50,300 nt of DNA from Schlegelella_A sp038231215 (GTDB lineage: Bacteria; Pseudomonadota; Gammaproteobacteria; Burkholderiales; Burkholderiaceae_C): contig JBBRLS010000032.1 in assembly GCA_038231215.1 (NCBI GenBank), positions 1 to 50,300 of the forward strand, written 5' to 3'. Within the stretch, counting starts at the first letter, position 1, and every line of letters begins with the position of its first letter. The notes under the pieces are model-generated. The model made no database searches. It saw nothing but the letters and a program-made list of their open reading frames with translations, and was not told where the DNA came from. The translations under genes were made by a program, and so were the position numbers. This document shows, one piece after another, positions 31,205 through 39,715 of the stretch.

Positions 31205-33678
31205 GCGTTCTCGCAACGCGTCCGAGCCTCTACGAGCGCCTGCCCGAGCTGTATCGCCAGCGCGATCTCGAGCAGACGCCGCTGGCGCCGCTGCGGGCCT
31301 TCGTCGGCGCCATCGACACCGTGCTGCAGGCGCTCGCGGCACAGGTCGGCGCGCAGTACGACGACCTCTTCATCGACAGTTGCGCTGACTGGGTCGTTGC
31401 CTACCTCGCCGATCTGGTCGGCACCTCGCACCTCAAGGGCGACCCGTGGACGCTGCGCGCCGACGTGGCACGCACGGTCAAGAACCGCCGTCGCAAGGGA
31501 ACGCTGGGTGCCGTCGAGTCGCAGGTCCATGCGCTCTCGGGCTGGGCGGTGCACGCCAGCGAGCTGCGCGAGCGCATGGCCTGGAACCAGCCGCTCAACC
31601 ATTTGCGTCCCGACGTCGGCGGCGGCTCGCCGTTCGGGCGCGCGCCCTTCAACCAGATGACGCGGCCGATCCGCGGCGGCACGGCGGCGTTGCGCTCTCC
31701 CGCCTGGCTGTCGTTCGTCGGCTCGCCTTTCGATCCTTTCGCGCACGTTGCCGATGTCAAGCCGCCGCTGGTGCTGCTCGATCCGCCGGTCGGCCGCATC
31801 GCGCCGAATCTGCCCAACCTCGGCGTCTTTCTCTGGCGCCTCTCCGACTACCAGGCGCCGGTGTCGCGGCCGAGCCCTCCGCTCGCACCGTGGAATGCGA
31901 TCGAGGCGATCCCGGCAGCGCCCGGTGCCGCCGCCTTTGCAGTGCGCTTCGAGCTCCATCCGCAAGGCGAACCGATGGTGCTGTTCAACACCTGGCGCTA
32001 CGCCGCCGACGCCGAGCCGCCGAATCTCGCGACGATCGACGCCGTGCCCGCGCCGATGCCGACGGCGCGCCTGACGACCGGCGACCCGGCCGCTCGTCCC
32101 GAAGCCTACGTCCGCGTCGAGACTTACGTGGCGACGCCGTCGGAGCCCGGCGACGACGCGCCGGGCCTCGTCCTGCATCTGCCTGCCGTTCCCTTCGCCG
32201 GCATGCCCTGGACGTTTCGCGGCGCCGAACTGTGCGCATGGGAAGCAGGCCTGTTCCCGCCGCTGCGGCCCTTCGAGATCGCGGTCGATCCCGAGCACGG
32301 GCGCGTCGTCTTCGGCGTGACCGGTGCGACCACCGCCGCGTTCGCCGACCCGCTCGCCGCCGGGCTGCGCGTGTCGGCAGCGACCGGCGCGATGGGCGCG
32401 CGCCGCAAGGACGGCAGCGTCGGCGCCCAACCGCTGCCGCGCGTCTTCGATCCCTTGCCGGCTGGCGCCGCCTTCGTTGCCGTCGACGGCGTGACGACGA
32501 CGCTCGCCGACGCGCTCGCCGACCTCGCCCTGCGCACGCAGCCGCTCGTCGTCGAGATCGTCAACAGCGACACGCACGTGCTCGATCTTTCGACCGTCGC
32601 CGGCATCGGCAGCGTCGGCGGCGTGTTCTCGCTGCGCCTGCGGCAACCGCAGCCCGATGCGAGCGGTGTGCGTCCCTGGCCGCTGACGATTCGCGCCGCG
32701 AGCGGCGAGCGGCCGGTGATCCGGCTGGCGCAGCCGCTGCGCATCCGGCCGCAGTCCATCGTCGGCAGCGCCATCGACCTGCAGGCGCTGCAGAACGTTC
32801 GCTTGCAAGGCCTCTACCTCACGCGCGATGCGATCTTTCCGGCGGGCTCGGCGCTCATCGAGCAGGCGGTCGTGAACCGGCTCGAGATCGATGGCTGCAC
32901 GCTCGACCCGGGCGGCGCGCTCGTGCTCGACGGCAGCGCGACCGGCAGCCGCGCGCCGATGCGCGACGCGCTTCGCCTGCCCGCGACGCGCGGCCTCACC
33001 GTCGCCGAGCGCCAGGCCTTCGTACAGGTACCGGAGATCTCGTTGCGCCACTCGATCTGCGGTGCGCTGGCGATCGATGATGCGTATCTCGTCGGCGTCG
33101 AGGCTTGCATCATCGATGCCGGCGCCGGCGTGCTCGACGGCCCATCGTCGATCGCCATCGGCGCGGCGACAGGCGATCCCGAGAAGACCTGGGGCGCGCC
33201 GATCGCTTTCGCTGGCGCAACGATCTTCGGCCGCAGCCGCGTCGAGCGGGCGCGCGGCGAGGGCGCGCTCTTCGTGCGTCGGCTCGAAGTGCACGACAAC
33301 CAGGACAGCCACGTCGGCCCGCTGTTCGCGGTGCGCGGTGCGACCGGTGCGGGCGACGTCTTCGCCGAGTTCGCCAAGGCCGGAAGCTGCATCCGCGCGA
33401 GCTGGTTTTCGGGCGACGCGGACCGGCTGCCGCAGCACGTCGGCTGCGTATTCGGGCCCGGCGCCGTGCTGCGCTTCAACGCCGAGCGCTTCGGCGCGCC
33501 GGCCTATGCGCAACTCGCGCTCGCCGTCGATCGCCGCATCTGCGACGACGGCCCGAACGCCGACGAGATGGGCGCATTCGGTTTCCTGCTCGGCACGCAC
33601 AAGTGGAAAAACATCGGCATTCGCCTGCGCGAATTCGCGCCGGTGGGGGTGCGCGTCCTGCTCATCCCCGTCACCTGA
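31201..33678 (+). CDS. Phage tail protein I domain fused to a large beta-rich region
   Basis: This 825-residue protein has an N-terminal tail protein I domain (SLYERLPELYRQRDLEQTPL; then DDLFIDSCADWVVAYLADLV and KNRRRKGTLGAVESQVHALS). Phage tail protein I is about 200 residues, so the remaining 600 are an extension. Residues 470-825 contain many short beta-type repeats (for example LQNVRLQGLYLTRDAIFPAG, VVNRLEIDGCTLDPGG) consistent with a right-handed beta-helix. Tail protein I connects fibres to the baseplate wedge, so this protein may serve as both adaptor and peripheral baseplate element. Confidence 0.82.
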   Translation: MSVLATRPSLYERLPELYRQRDLEQTPLAPLRAFVGAIDTVLQALAAQVGAQYDDLFIDSCADWVVAYLADLVGTSHLKGDPWTLRADVARTVKNRRRKGTLGAVESQVHALSGWAVHASELRERMAWNQPLNHLRPDVGGGSPFGRAPFNQMTRPIRGGTAALRSPAWLSFVGSPFDPFAHVADVKPPLVLLDPPVGRIAPNLPNLGVFLWRLSDYQAPVSRPSPPLAPWNAIEAIPAAPGAAAFAVRFELHPQGEPMVLFNTWRYAADAEPPNLATIDAVPAPMPTARLTTGDPAARPEAYVRVETYVATPSEPGDDAPGLVLHLPAVPFAGMPWTFRGAELCAWEAGLFPPLRPFEIAVDPEHGRVVFGVTGATTAAFADPLAAGLRVSAATGAMGARRKDGSVGAQPLPRVFDPLPAGAAFVAVDGVTTTLADALADLALRTQPLVVEIVNSDTHVLDLSTVAGIGSVGGVFSLRLRQPQPDASGVRPWPLTIRAASGERPVIRLAQPLRIRPQSIVGSAIDLQALQNVRLQGLYLTRDAIFPAGSALIEQAVVNRLEIDGCTLDPGGALVLDGSATGSRAPMRDALRLPATRGLTVAERQAFVQVPEISLRHSICGALAIDDAYLVGVEACIIDAGAGVLDGPSSIAIGAATGDPEKTWGAPIAFAGATIFGRSRVERARGEGALFVRRLEVHDNQDSHVGPLFAVRGATGAGDVFAEFAKAGSCIRASWFSGDADRLPQHVGCVFGPGAVLRFNAERFGAPAYAQLALAVDRRICDDGPNADEMGAFGFLLGTHKWKNIGIRLREFAPVGVRVLLIPVT

Positions 33679-33688
33679 GGAAGCTCTC

Positions 33689-36600
33689 ATGAAAGGCGAT
33701 TTTTCTTTGCTGGGTTTCGACCCGGAGAGCCAGTACACCGGCGTGCGCCACCAGCAGGGCCGCGTCCTGCTCGACCGCGACTGGAACGACGCACAGGAGA
33801 TCGAGGCGACGTGGCGCAACGCCGTCGCCGCCGACGCCTTCGGGCCGAATGTGCTGGCCGTGCCGGCTGCATCGTCGTCGTCGTTCCAGGTGCTCTCGGC
33901 CCTTGCCGATGCGACCGGCGTGCACGTCGCGCTCGACGCTGGCCGGGCCTGGGCCGCGGGGCTGCCGGTGAGCCTCTCGGCGAGCGCGACCTTCGATGCG
34001 ACCTACCTGACGCCGCCGCTCGCACCGGTCACGGATCCTTCGACGATAGGCGCTGGCATTCGCGACGCGGTCATGCTCGAGGTGTGGGAAGACACGGTCA
34101 GCGCCTTTCAGGACCCGGCGCTGATCGAGCCCGCGCTCGGCGGCCCCGACACCACCGAGCGCGTGCGCGCCTTCAGCGCAGTGCGCCTGCTCCGCCTCGG
34201 CACGAACGAGGATTGCAGCGCGGTCGCCGCGCTCGTCGACGACCCGTCGGCGCGTGGTCATCTGAGCGTGACACCGTCGCCCTCGATCGTCATCGCCGGC
34301 GACTGCCCGCTCGAGGCGGGCGGCGGCTACACCGGCCTCGAGCACTATCTCTATCGCATCGAGATCGCTGCGCCCGGCGCGGGTGGGAAGCCGCGCTTCA
34401 AATGGTCGCGCTACAACGGCGGCCTCGTGGGTCGCGGCATCTTCGCGGTTGGCGCCGTGCCGGCGACGGGCACGGTGACGATCACCGCCAACGACCAGGC
34501 CATCAACACCTGCGGCATCGCCAGCTTCTTCTTCGAGGCACTGGCTTTCGACGCTGCCGCGGGCGCGTGGGAAGTGACCTTCACGGCGGTCGCGAGCCGG
34601 AGCGTCGACGGCGTGCTGGCGCTGACCAGCACGAGCGGCGTCTGGCCCGCGCCGGCAACCGGTACCGCCTTCTTCCGCCTGTGGGACGGCGTCGCCGACG
34701 TGGCCAGCTACGCGACTGGCGCGCCCGTGCCGTTGATCGACGGCATCGAGCTCGAGTTCGATGCGCCCGCCGCCGACGGCAGCAACTACCGGCCCGGCGA
34801 CTACTGGGCTTTCCCGGTGCGCACCACCGGCGCGAGCTTCGACCCGCCGGTCTGGCCGGCCAACGCCCCCGCCGCCGGCATCGCTTATCGACGCGTCGCG
34901 CTCGGCGTCATCGCCTGGCAGGCCGACAAGACCGCCAGCTGGGATCTCGGCCAGATCAGCGACTGCCGGCACATCTTCCGGCCGCTCAGCCAGCAGAAGA
35001 TCTGCTGCAGCTACATCGTCGGCGACGGGCATTCGAGCTTCGGCGACTTCAATTCGATCGAGCTCGCGTTGCGTCACCTGCCCGCCTCGGGCGGCGAGAT
35101 CTGCCTGCTGCCAGGCCTGCACACGACCAACGCGATCATCGCCAATCGCGTCAACGTGACGATTCGTGGCTGCGGCGCGCGCACGCGCGTGTTGCCGCGC
35201 GAGAAGACGCTGGACCAGCCGATCATCTCGGTCGTCGACTCGACGCGCGTCGAGATCGAGCACATCGACTTCGTCACCCTCGGCGGCACGGCGATCTGGA
35301 TCGAAGGCACGAAGCCAGGTTCCTGCGACGACGTCGTCATCGCGCACCACCGCATCCTCGCCTGCACGCACGCCGTCTTCGCGCGGAACGCCTCGAACCT
35401 GGTGATCGCGCACAACCGGATCCGCATGTTCGACAAGGAGGGCGGGCTCGCGGCGATCGACGTCTCTTCGGACGACACGCTGATCGAGCGCAACGACATC
35501 GCGCTGGTGCCGGCCGAGCGCACGCCGCCGGTCGACCCCAACGACCCGGAGGATCCGCTCGACCCGGTCGATCCCTGCGCAAAGCTGCAGCTCGTCTACA
35601 CGCGGCCGCTCGTCTTCACGCAATACATCAACGCGTTCTGGGCCATCAAGCTGCCGATCAAGATCATCCTCGGCATCCTCAAGCCCTACATCGCGCTGGG
35701 TGGCATCCAGGTGCGTGGCGGCTCGGAGCGGGTTCGCGTGCTCGAGAACCGCGTCGTCGGCGGCGCCGGCAACGGCGTGACGCTCGGTGCGGCCAGCGTC
35801 GCGCCACCGCCGCCATCGCCGGCACCGAGCTTCCAGATGCGCGAAGGTACGCTGATGGGTGTCGTGCTCGGGCCCGACGGCAAGCCGATGGCCGGCGTGC
35901 AGATCACGCTGACGCGCACGCCCGACGGCGCGTTGCGCACCTTCACGTCCGATGCGTCGGGCCGCTTCATGGGTGGCTTTGGCGACGGCACCTATGAGGT
36001 GAGCGAAGGCGCGGTCGGCTTCGACATCGACAAGATCGACGTGCAGCGACCCGAAGGCCGCAACATCGTGGTTCTCACCGTCGTGCTGAAGGCAAGCGCG
36101 GCCGCACCGGCGCCAGAGAGCGGCTTCCTCTACGACATCGCGATCGAGCGAAACCGCATCGAGGCGATGGGCCTGAATGGCATCGGCGTCCCCTTGCCCG
36201 CCGTCGCCAGCCGCCTGGTGAGCTTCGTGCGCGCCCAAGCCTTGCTCGGCTCGCCGGTGATCGGCCTGGCGATTCGCGACAACCGCCTGCTCAACAACCT
36301 GCGCACGCCCTTCGACGCGAGGATGCGCGCCGTCGCCACGACGCGCGGCCTGGGCGGTATCTCGCTCGGCCTCGTCGACGATCTGGCCCTTACCGGCAAT
36401 CGCATCGAAGGCAACGGACGCAGCGGCGCCGACCCGGTGTGCGGCGTCTTCGTGCAGTACGGCGAGTCGGTCGAGATCGCACGCAACGTCATCCTCGACA
36501 ACGGCGTCGCGCCGACCGCCGCCAACGCGGTGATCGCCGACGGCATGCGCGGCGGCATCGTGTTCGGCCTGGTTGCCAACTTCGGCTTGTTTGCAAAACT

Positions 36601-37396
36601 GCGCAACGGCGCAAGCGACGCCGGCGCGGCGGCGAGCGCGGCACGCATCCTGGCCAATCACGTCGAGCAACCGGTGGGCTGCGCGCTCTACGTGCGCGCC
36701 TTCGGCCCGCTCATGGTCAACGACAACGTCCTGGCCAGCGAGCGCTCGGCGGTCGGCGGCCTCGACGCGCTGGCCGGTACGGTGATGATCGCTAACCTGG
36801 CGGGCGTGCAGGCGGCCGGACTGGGGATGCAGACCACCGGCGCGGTCGCCACGGCTCCGGGCCCGGCGCAGCCGATCGCCGTGGGCGGTGGCGACCAGCG
36901 GGTCGGTGTCGGCACGAATGCGCGCCTGCAGACGGTGCTGGCGCTGGCGGTTCGCGTCGCACCGCTGTTGCCCGTCGGTGCCACGCTCTTCAACGACAAC
37001 CAGGTGCGCGCCGGCGCGGCGCACCGCTCGCCGGTGACGCAGCTGTTGATCGGCTACGACGACATCGGCTTCGGCATGAACCAGTGCCACACCGACCAGA
37101 CGGCCAACGTGTTCGTCAACACCTTCATCGTCGCCGCGACCCTGCGCGCCATCGGCAACCGGCTGCGCGAGCGCGACGCAGCGACCAACCTCTCGATGTT
37201 GACGATCGCGACACGCGCCAACGACACCAGCCTGAACCAGGGCGACCACTGCATCGTCGCGCAGGACACCGACCCGGCGCCGCCGAGCACGGTGCAGCCC
37301 GGCAACCAGGTGATGCTGCCGGGCAAGCAGTGCGCGAGCTTCAACATGATCGCGGCGCTGCTCTTCAAGCCGATCGCCGCCACCATCAAGACCTGA
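33689..37396 (+). CDS. Giant DUF6519-type beta-helix baseplate/fibre protein
   Basis: This 1235-residue protein begins MKGDFSLLGFDPESQYTGVR with HQQGRVLLDRDWNDAQEI, the signature of DUF6519 proteins found in CIS-like loci (N-terminal about 420 residues). A right-handed beta-helix follows (about 440-620, for example NVTIRGCGARTRV and ERNDIALVPAER). A carboxypeptidase-regulatory-like Ig-type domain is inserted near residues 720-790 (GVVLGPDGKPMAGVQITLTR), and a second beta-helix (813-1200; IAIERNRIEAMGLNGIGVPL, LALTGNRIEGNGRSGADPV) completes the chain. No signal peptide is present. Likely roles are outer baseplate, tail-fibre or receptor-binding element. The gene starts 10 bases after the preceding stop. 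Confidence 0.8.
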   Translation: MKGDFSLLGFDPESQYTGVRHQQGRVLLDRDWNDAQEIEATWRNAVAADAFGPNVLAVPAASSSSFQVLSALADATGVHVALDAGRAWAAGLPVSLSASATFDATYLTPPLAPVTDPSTIGAGIRDAVMLEVWEDTVSAFQDPALIEPALGGPDTTERVRAFSAVRLLRLGTNEDCSAVAALVDDPSARGHLSVTPSPSIVIAGDCPLEAGGGYTGLEHYLYRIEIAAPGAGGKPRFKWSRYNGGLVGRGIFAVGAVPATGTVTITANDQAINTCGIASFFFEALAFDAAAGAWEVTFTAVASRSVDGVLALTSTSGVWPAPATGTAFFRLWDGVADVASYATGAPVPLIDGIELEFDAPAADGSNYRPGDYWAFPVRTTGASFDPPVWPANAPAAGIAYRRVALGVIAWQADKTASWDLGQISDCRHIFRPLSQQKICCSYIVGDGHSSFGDFNSIELALRHLPASGGEICLLPGLHTTNAIIANRVNVTIRGCGARTRVLPREKTLDQPIISVVDSTRVEIEHIDFVTLGGTAIWIEGTKPGSCDDVVIAHHRILACTHAVFARNASNLVIAHNRIRMFDKEGGLAAIDVSSDDTLIERNDIALVPAERTPPVDPNDPEDPLDPVDPCAKLQLVYTRPLVFTQYINAFWAIKLPIKIILGILKPYIALGGIQVRGGSERVRVLENRVVGGAGNGVTLGAASVAPPPPSPAPSFQMREGTLMGVVLGPDGKPMAGVQITLTRTPDGALRTFTSDASGRFMGGFGDGTYEVSEGAVGFDIDKIDVQRPEGRNIVVLTVVLKASAAAPAPESGFLYDIAIERNRIEAMGLNGIGVPLPAVASRLVSFVRAQALLGSPVIGLAIRDNRLLNNLRTPFDARMRAVATTRGLGGISLGLVDDLALTGNRIEGNGRSGADPVCGVFVQYGESVEIARNVILDNGVAPTAANAVIADGMRGGIVFGLVANFGLFAKLRNGASDAGAAASAARILANHVEQPVGCALYVRAFGPLMVNDNVLASERSAVGGLDALAGTVMIANLAGVQAAGLGMQTTGAVATAPGPAQPIAVGGGDQRVGVGTNARLQTVLALAVRVAPLLPVGATLFNDNQVRAGAAHRSPVTQLLIGYDDIGFGMNQCHTDQTANVFVNTFIVAATLRAIGNRLRERDAATNLSMLTIATRANDTSLNQGDHCIVAQDTDPAPPSTVQPGNQVMLPGKQCASFNMIAALLFKPIAATIKT

Positions 37397-37408
37397 GGAG
37401 CCGACGCC

Positions 37409-38197
37409 ATGGCCACGTTTTCATTCACCGACCCGAACCGCCTGATCGGCATCGAGCGCCCGCCGATCGAAGTCATCAACCGCGGCGAGTCTTCCTTCAA
37501 GGCCGATCTGCTCTCCGTCTACGAAGGCATCCAGGCCGACCGCACGGCGATGCTCGCGCAGGTGCGCGAGCTGCAGCTTGCGGCGCAGCTTCTGCTCGAC
37601 GCGGAGGCCGGCCGCCTCGCCGCGGTCGCGCCCGGCGACGACCGCATCGCCGTTCTCCTGGCGAGCGGGCGGAAGATTCTCGACCGTGTCGACATGATCG
37701 ACACGGAGGTCGACGTCGCGATCACCCGCGTGCCGATGGTGACCAAGACCGAAGCGCTGCTGCACGGCCGTATCACCGACGACGCCAACCGTGCCGCCGG
37801 CCCGGTGACGGTGACGCTCACCGATGAGAAGGGCACGCCGGTGCCCGGTGTGGCGCCGGTCGAGGTAGACAGCGCCGGCTACTACGCGATCGTCGTGCCG
37901 GCCGATGTCGCGGCCTGGGTGGGGGCCGACAAGAAGCTCGGCCTCGTCGTCAGCAATGGCGCCGAGAAGGTGCCTGCCTCGGTGGCGCCGTTGACGCTGG
38001 CTGCGGGGACGGTGCTGTTGCAGGACGTGCAGTTGCCGGCGTCGGCGCTCGACACCTTGCGTCTGCGTCTGCCGATCCAGACCCTGGTCGGCGGCGGCGC
38101 GTTGCTTTCGCCGAGAGGCGCCAAGCCGCGCGCGGCCAAGCCGGCGGCGAAGCGAAGCGCGAGCAAGCCAGGCACGGGCAAGGGGCGCGTCAGGTAG
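37409..38197 (+). CDS. Hypothetical protein: coiled-coil plus Ig-like domain and basic tail, last gene of the injection-system operon
   Basis: This 262-residue protein is of unknown function. It has an N-terminal helical region (about 30-75; GIQADRTAMLAQVRELQLAA), a carboxypeptidase-regulatory-like Ig fold at about 112-215 (LLHGRITDDANRAAGPVTVT, then VDSAGYYAIVVPADV) and a strongly basic, Lys/Ala-rich C-terminal tail from about residue 238. The same Ig-like domain type is embedded in the preceding giant protein, so the two may interact. The gene follows that gene after 12 bases and ends 18 bases from the convergent sigma-54 activator gene. It could be a fibre-associated protein or a cargo candidate. 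Confidence 0.65.
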   Translation: MATFSFTDPNRLIGIERPPIEVINRGESSFKADLLSVYEGIQADRTAMLAQVRELQLAAQLLLDAEAGRLAAVAPGDDRIAVLLASGRKILDRVDMIDTEVDVAITRVPMVTKTEALLHGRITDDANRAAGPVTVTLTDEKGTPVPGVAPVEVDSAGYYAIVVPADVAAWVGADKKLGLVVSNGAEKVPASVAPLTLAAGTVLLQDVQLPASALDTLRLRLPIQTLVGGGALLSPRGAKPRAAKPAAKRSASKPGTGKGRVR

Positions 38198-38215
38198 CGG
38201 CAATCTGGCGTCGCG

Positions 38216-39595
38216 CTAGCGATTCGCTCGACCATCGGCGCGAAACTGCGCCGCCGCGATGTCGTGCTTCCTCATCAGCTCGAAGAACGCGCGTCGATTC
38301 TTTCCCGCCTGCATGGCAGCGTGGGTGACGTTGCCGCCGCAGCTCGCGAGCAACCTCTCGATGTAGCCGCGCTCGAACTGGCGCACGACGCGGTCCTTGG
38401 CGGCGCGAAAGGTGGCGTCGGTGGATTCGGCGGGGCCGGCGCCGTCGATCTCGACATCGTCCTCGCCGAGCGTCGGCCCGCGCGCCAGCAGCACGGCGCG
38501 CTCGATGGCGTGCTGCAGCTCGCGCACGTTGCCGGGCCAGTCGTGGGCGATCAGGCGCTCGAGCGCGCGCGGCGAAAAGGCGGCGATGCGCCGCCCGTGT
38601 CGCTCGCTGAAGCGGCGCATGAAGTGCTGTGCCAGCAATGCGATGTCGCTGCGTCGCTCGCGCAGCGGCGGCAGCTCGAGCGTCAGCACGTTGAGGCGAA
38701 AGTACAGGTCCTGGCGGAACTCGCCGCGCGCCACCATCTGCGGCAGGCGATGGTTGCTGGCCGCAATCAGGCGCACGTCGGCATGCTGCACGGAGTTCGA
38801 GCCGACGGCGCGGTACTCGCGTTCCTGCACGAAGCGCAGCAGCTTGACCTGCGCCGAGAGCGGCAGGCAATCGACGTCGTCGAGAAACAGCGTGCCGCCT
38901 TCGGCTTCGCGGACCAGGCCGCTGCGCCCGGCATGGGCCGTCGTGTAGGCGCCCTTGACGTGGCCGAACAGTTCGTTTTCGACCAGCTCGGTCGGCATGG
39001 CGCCGCAGTTCACCGCCACCCACGGCCGCGAGGTGCGCGCCGAGAGATAGTGGATCGCTTGCGCGCAGACTTCCTTGCCGGTACCGGTCTCGCCGAGGAT
39101 GAGCACACTCGCATCGCAGCCGGCGAGCGTCGGCAGCTTGGCGACCTGGTCGGTGAAGCTGGGGTGGCTGCCGATGAAGTGGCGCAGCCGCGGGTCGGCC
39201 GGCAACTCGCGCACCGCGGGCTCACACACGGCCAGGCCGAGGGCGCGCCGCAGGCGCGTCAGCAATTCCTGCGGTGCAAAGGGTACCGAGACGAAGTCGT
39301 GCACACCGCAGGCCAACAATGCGGTCAGCTTCGCAGCGTCCAGATCGATGCCCGCGACGATGAGCGCGGCCGCCGGAAATTCCTTGCGCCAGCTCTCGAT
39401 GAAGTTGAGCGCGCGGTCGAACGAGAGCGCGTCGGCGACGAACACCGCGCCGGCACAGTCGGCCGCCGCGCCGGCACTGGCGGCGCCCGTCGCGAGCACC
39501 TTGATCCGCGCGTCGGCGCCCAGCGCCGCGATGACGGACGCGGTCGCGTCGCTTCGCACGTCGAACGAGACGATCGCGCAAGGGTAGGTCTTCAT
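38216..39595 (-). CDS. Sigma-54 enhancer-binding activator with degenerate receiver domain
   Basis: This 459-461-residue activator has an N-terminal receiver-like domain (about 1-120), a sigma-54 AAA+ domain (135-370) and a Fis-type helix-turn-helix (about 415-450; GYIERLLASCGGNVTHAAMQ). Counted from the GTG at 39601, Walker A GETGTGKE is 170-177 and Walker B GGTLFLDD 235-242. The sigma-54-contacting loop reads GAYTTA (217-222) instead of GAFTGA. The receiver lacks the usual paired N-terminal acidic residues and the conserved Lys (FVSVPFAP in its place), so ordinary phosphorylation is doubtful. ATG 39595 or GTG 39601 may be the start; AGAAG spacing favours the GTG. Convergent with the CIS operon, it is the probable activator of the promoter at 14198. 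Confidence 0.9.
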   Translation of the reverse strand: MKTYPCAIVSFDVRSDATASVIAALGADARIKVLATGAASAGAAADCAGAVFVADALSFDRALNFIESWRKEFPAAALIVAGIDLDAAKLTALLACGVHDFVSVPFAPQELLTRLRRALGLAVCEPAVRELPADPRLRHFIGSHPSFTDQVAKLPTLAGCDASVLILGETGTGKEVCAQAIHYLSARTSRPWVAVNCGAMPTELVENELFGHVKGAYTTAHAGRSGLVREAEGGTLFLDDVDCLPLSAQVKLLRFVQEREYRAVGSNSVQHADVRLIAASNHRLPQMVARGEFRQDLYFRLNVLTLELPPLRERRSDIALLAQHFMRRFSERHGRRIAAFSPRALERLIAHDWPGNVRELQHAIERAVLLARGPTLGEDDVEIDGAGPAESTDATFRAAKDRVVRQFERGYIERLLASCGGNVTHAAMQAGKNRRAFFELMRKHDIAAAQFRADGRANR

Positions 39596-39634
39596 CGCCA
39601 CGACGTTCTTCTTGTTTGAAGCAGCAGGCTAGAC

Positions 39635-39651
39635 AAATTCGTCGTCCGAGT
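39635..39651 (+). repeat. 17-bp direct repeat, copy 1
   Basis: AAATTCGTCGTCCGAGT matches a second copy at 39699-39715 at 15 of 17 positions, in the same orientation and 64 bases away (close to six helical turns). It lies in the divergent intergenic region upstream of the sigma-54 activator and the RraA-like gene. It may be a regulator-binding site; no protein can be assigned. Confidence 0.45.
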
Positions 39652-39698
39652 CACCTGTCATCTCTACGGAGGCGGGGTTACCGCTACCAATGGTTACG

Positions 39699-39715
39699 AA
39701 ATTCATCGTCCGTGT
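39699..39715 (+). repeat. 17-bp direct repeat, copy 2
   Basis: AAATTCATCGTCCGTGT is the second copy of the repeat at 39635-39651. A pair of GGTTAC hexamers (39676-39681 and 39692-39697, 16 bases apart) lies just before it. The rest of the 39602-39838 intergenic region shows no clear -35/-10 or -24/-12 promoter. Confidence 0.45.

Noticed and set aside
30244..37249. Two minus-strand open frames of about 1190 codons (30244-33819 and 33671-37249) opposite the baseplate/fibre genes
   Set aside because: Composition (Arg, His, Asp, Gln-rich, no domains) is that of an antisense shadow of GC-rich genes; the plus-strand frames carry clear tail protein and DUF6519 sequences.
14244..38197. Prophage or R-type pyocin interpretation of the tail genes
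   Set aside because: There is no integrase, repressor, terminase, capsid, holin or endolysin, and DUF4255 plus the AAA+ ATPase are typical of CIS loci rather than tailocins.
14244..38197. Type VI secretion system
   Set aside because: No TssB/TssC pair, TssJ/L/M membrane complex, ClpV or Hcp/VgrG fusion was seen; there is a single large sheath protein and a gpD/gpV split hub and spike instead.
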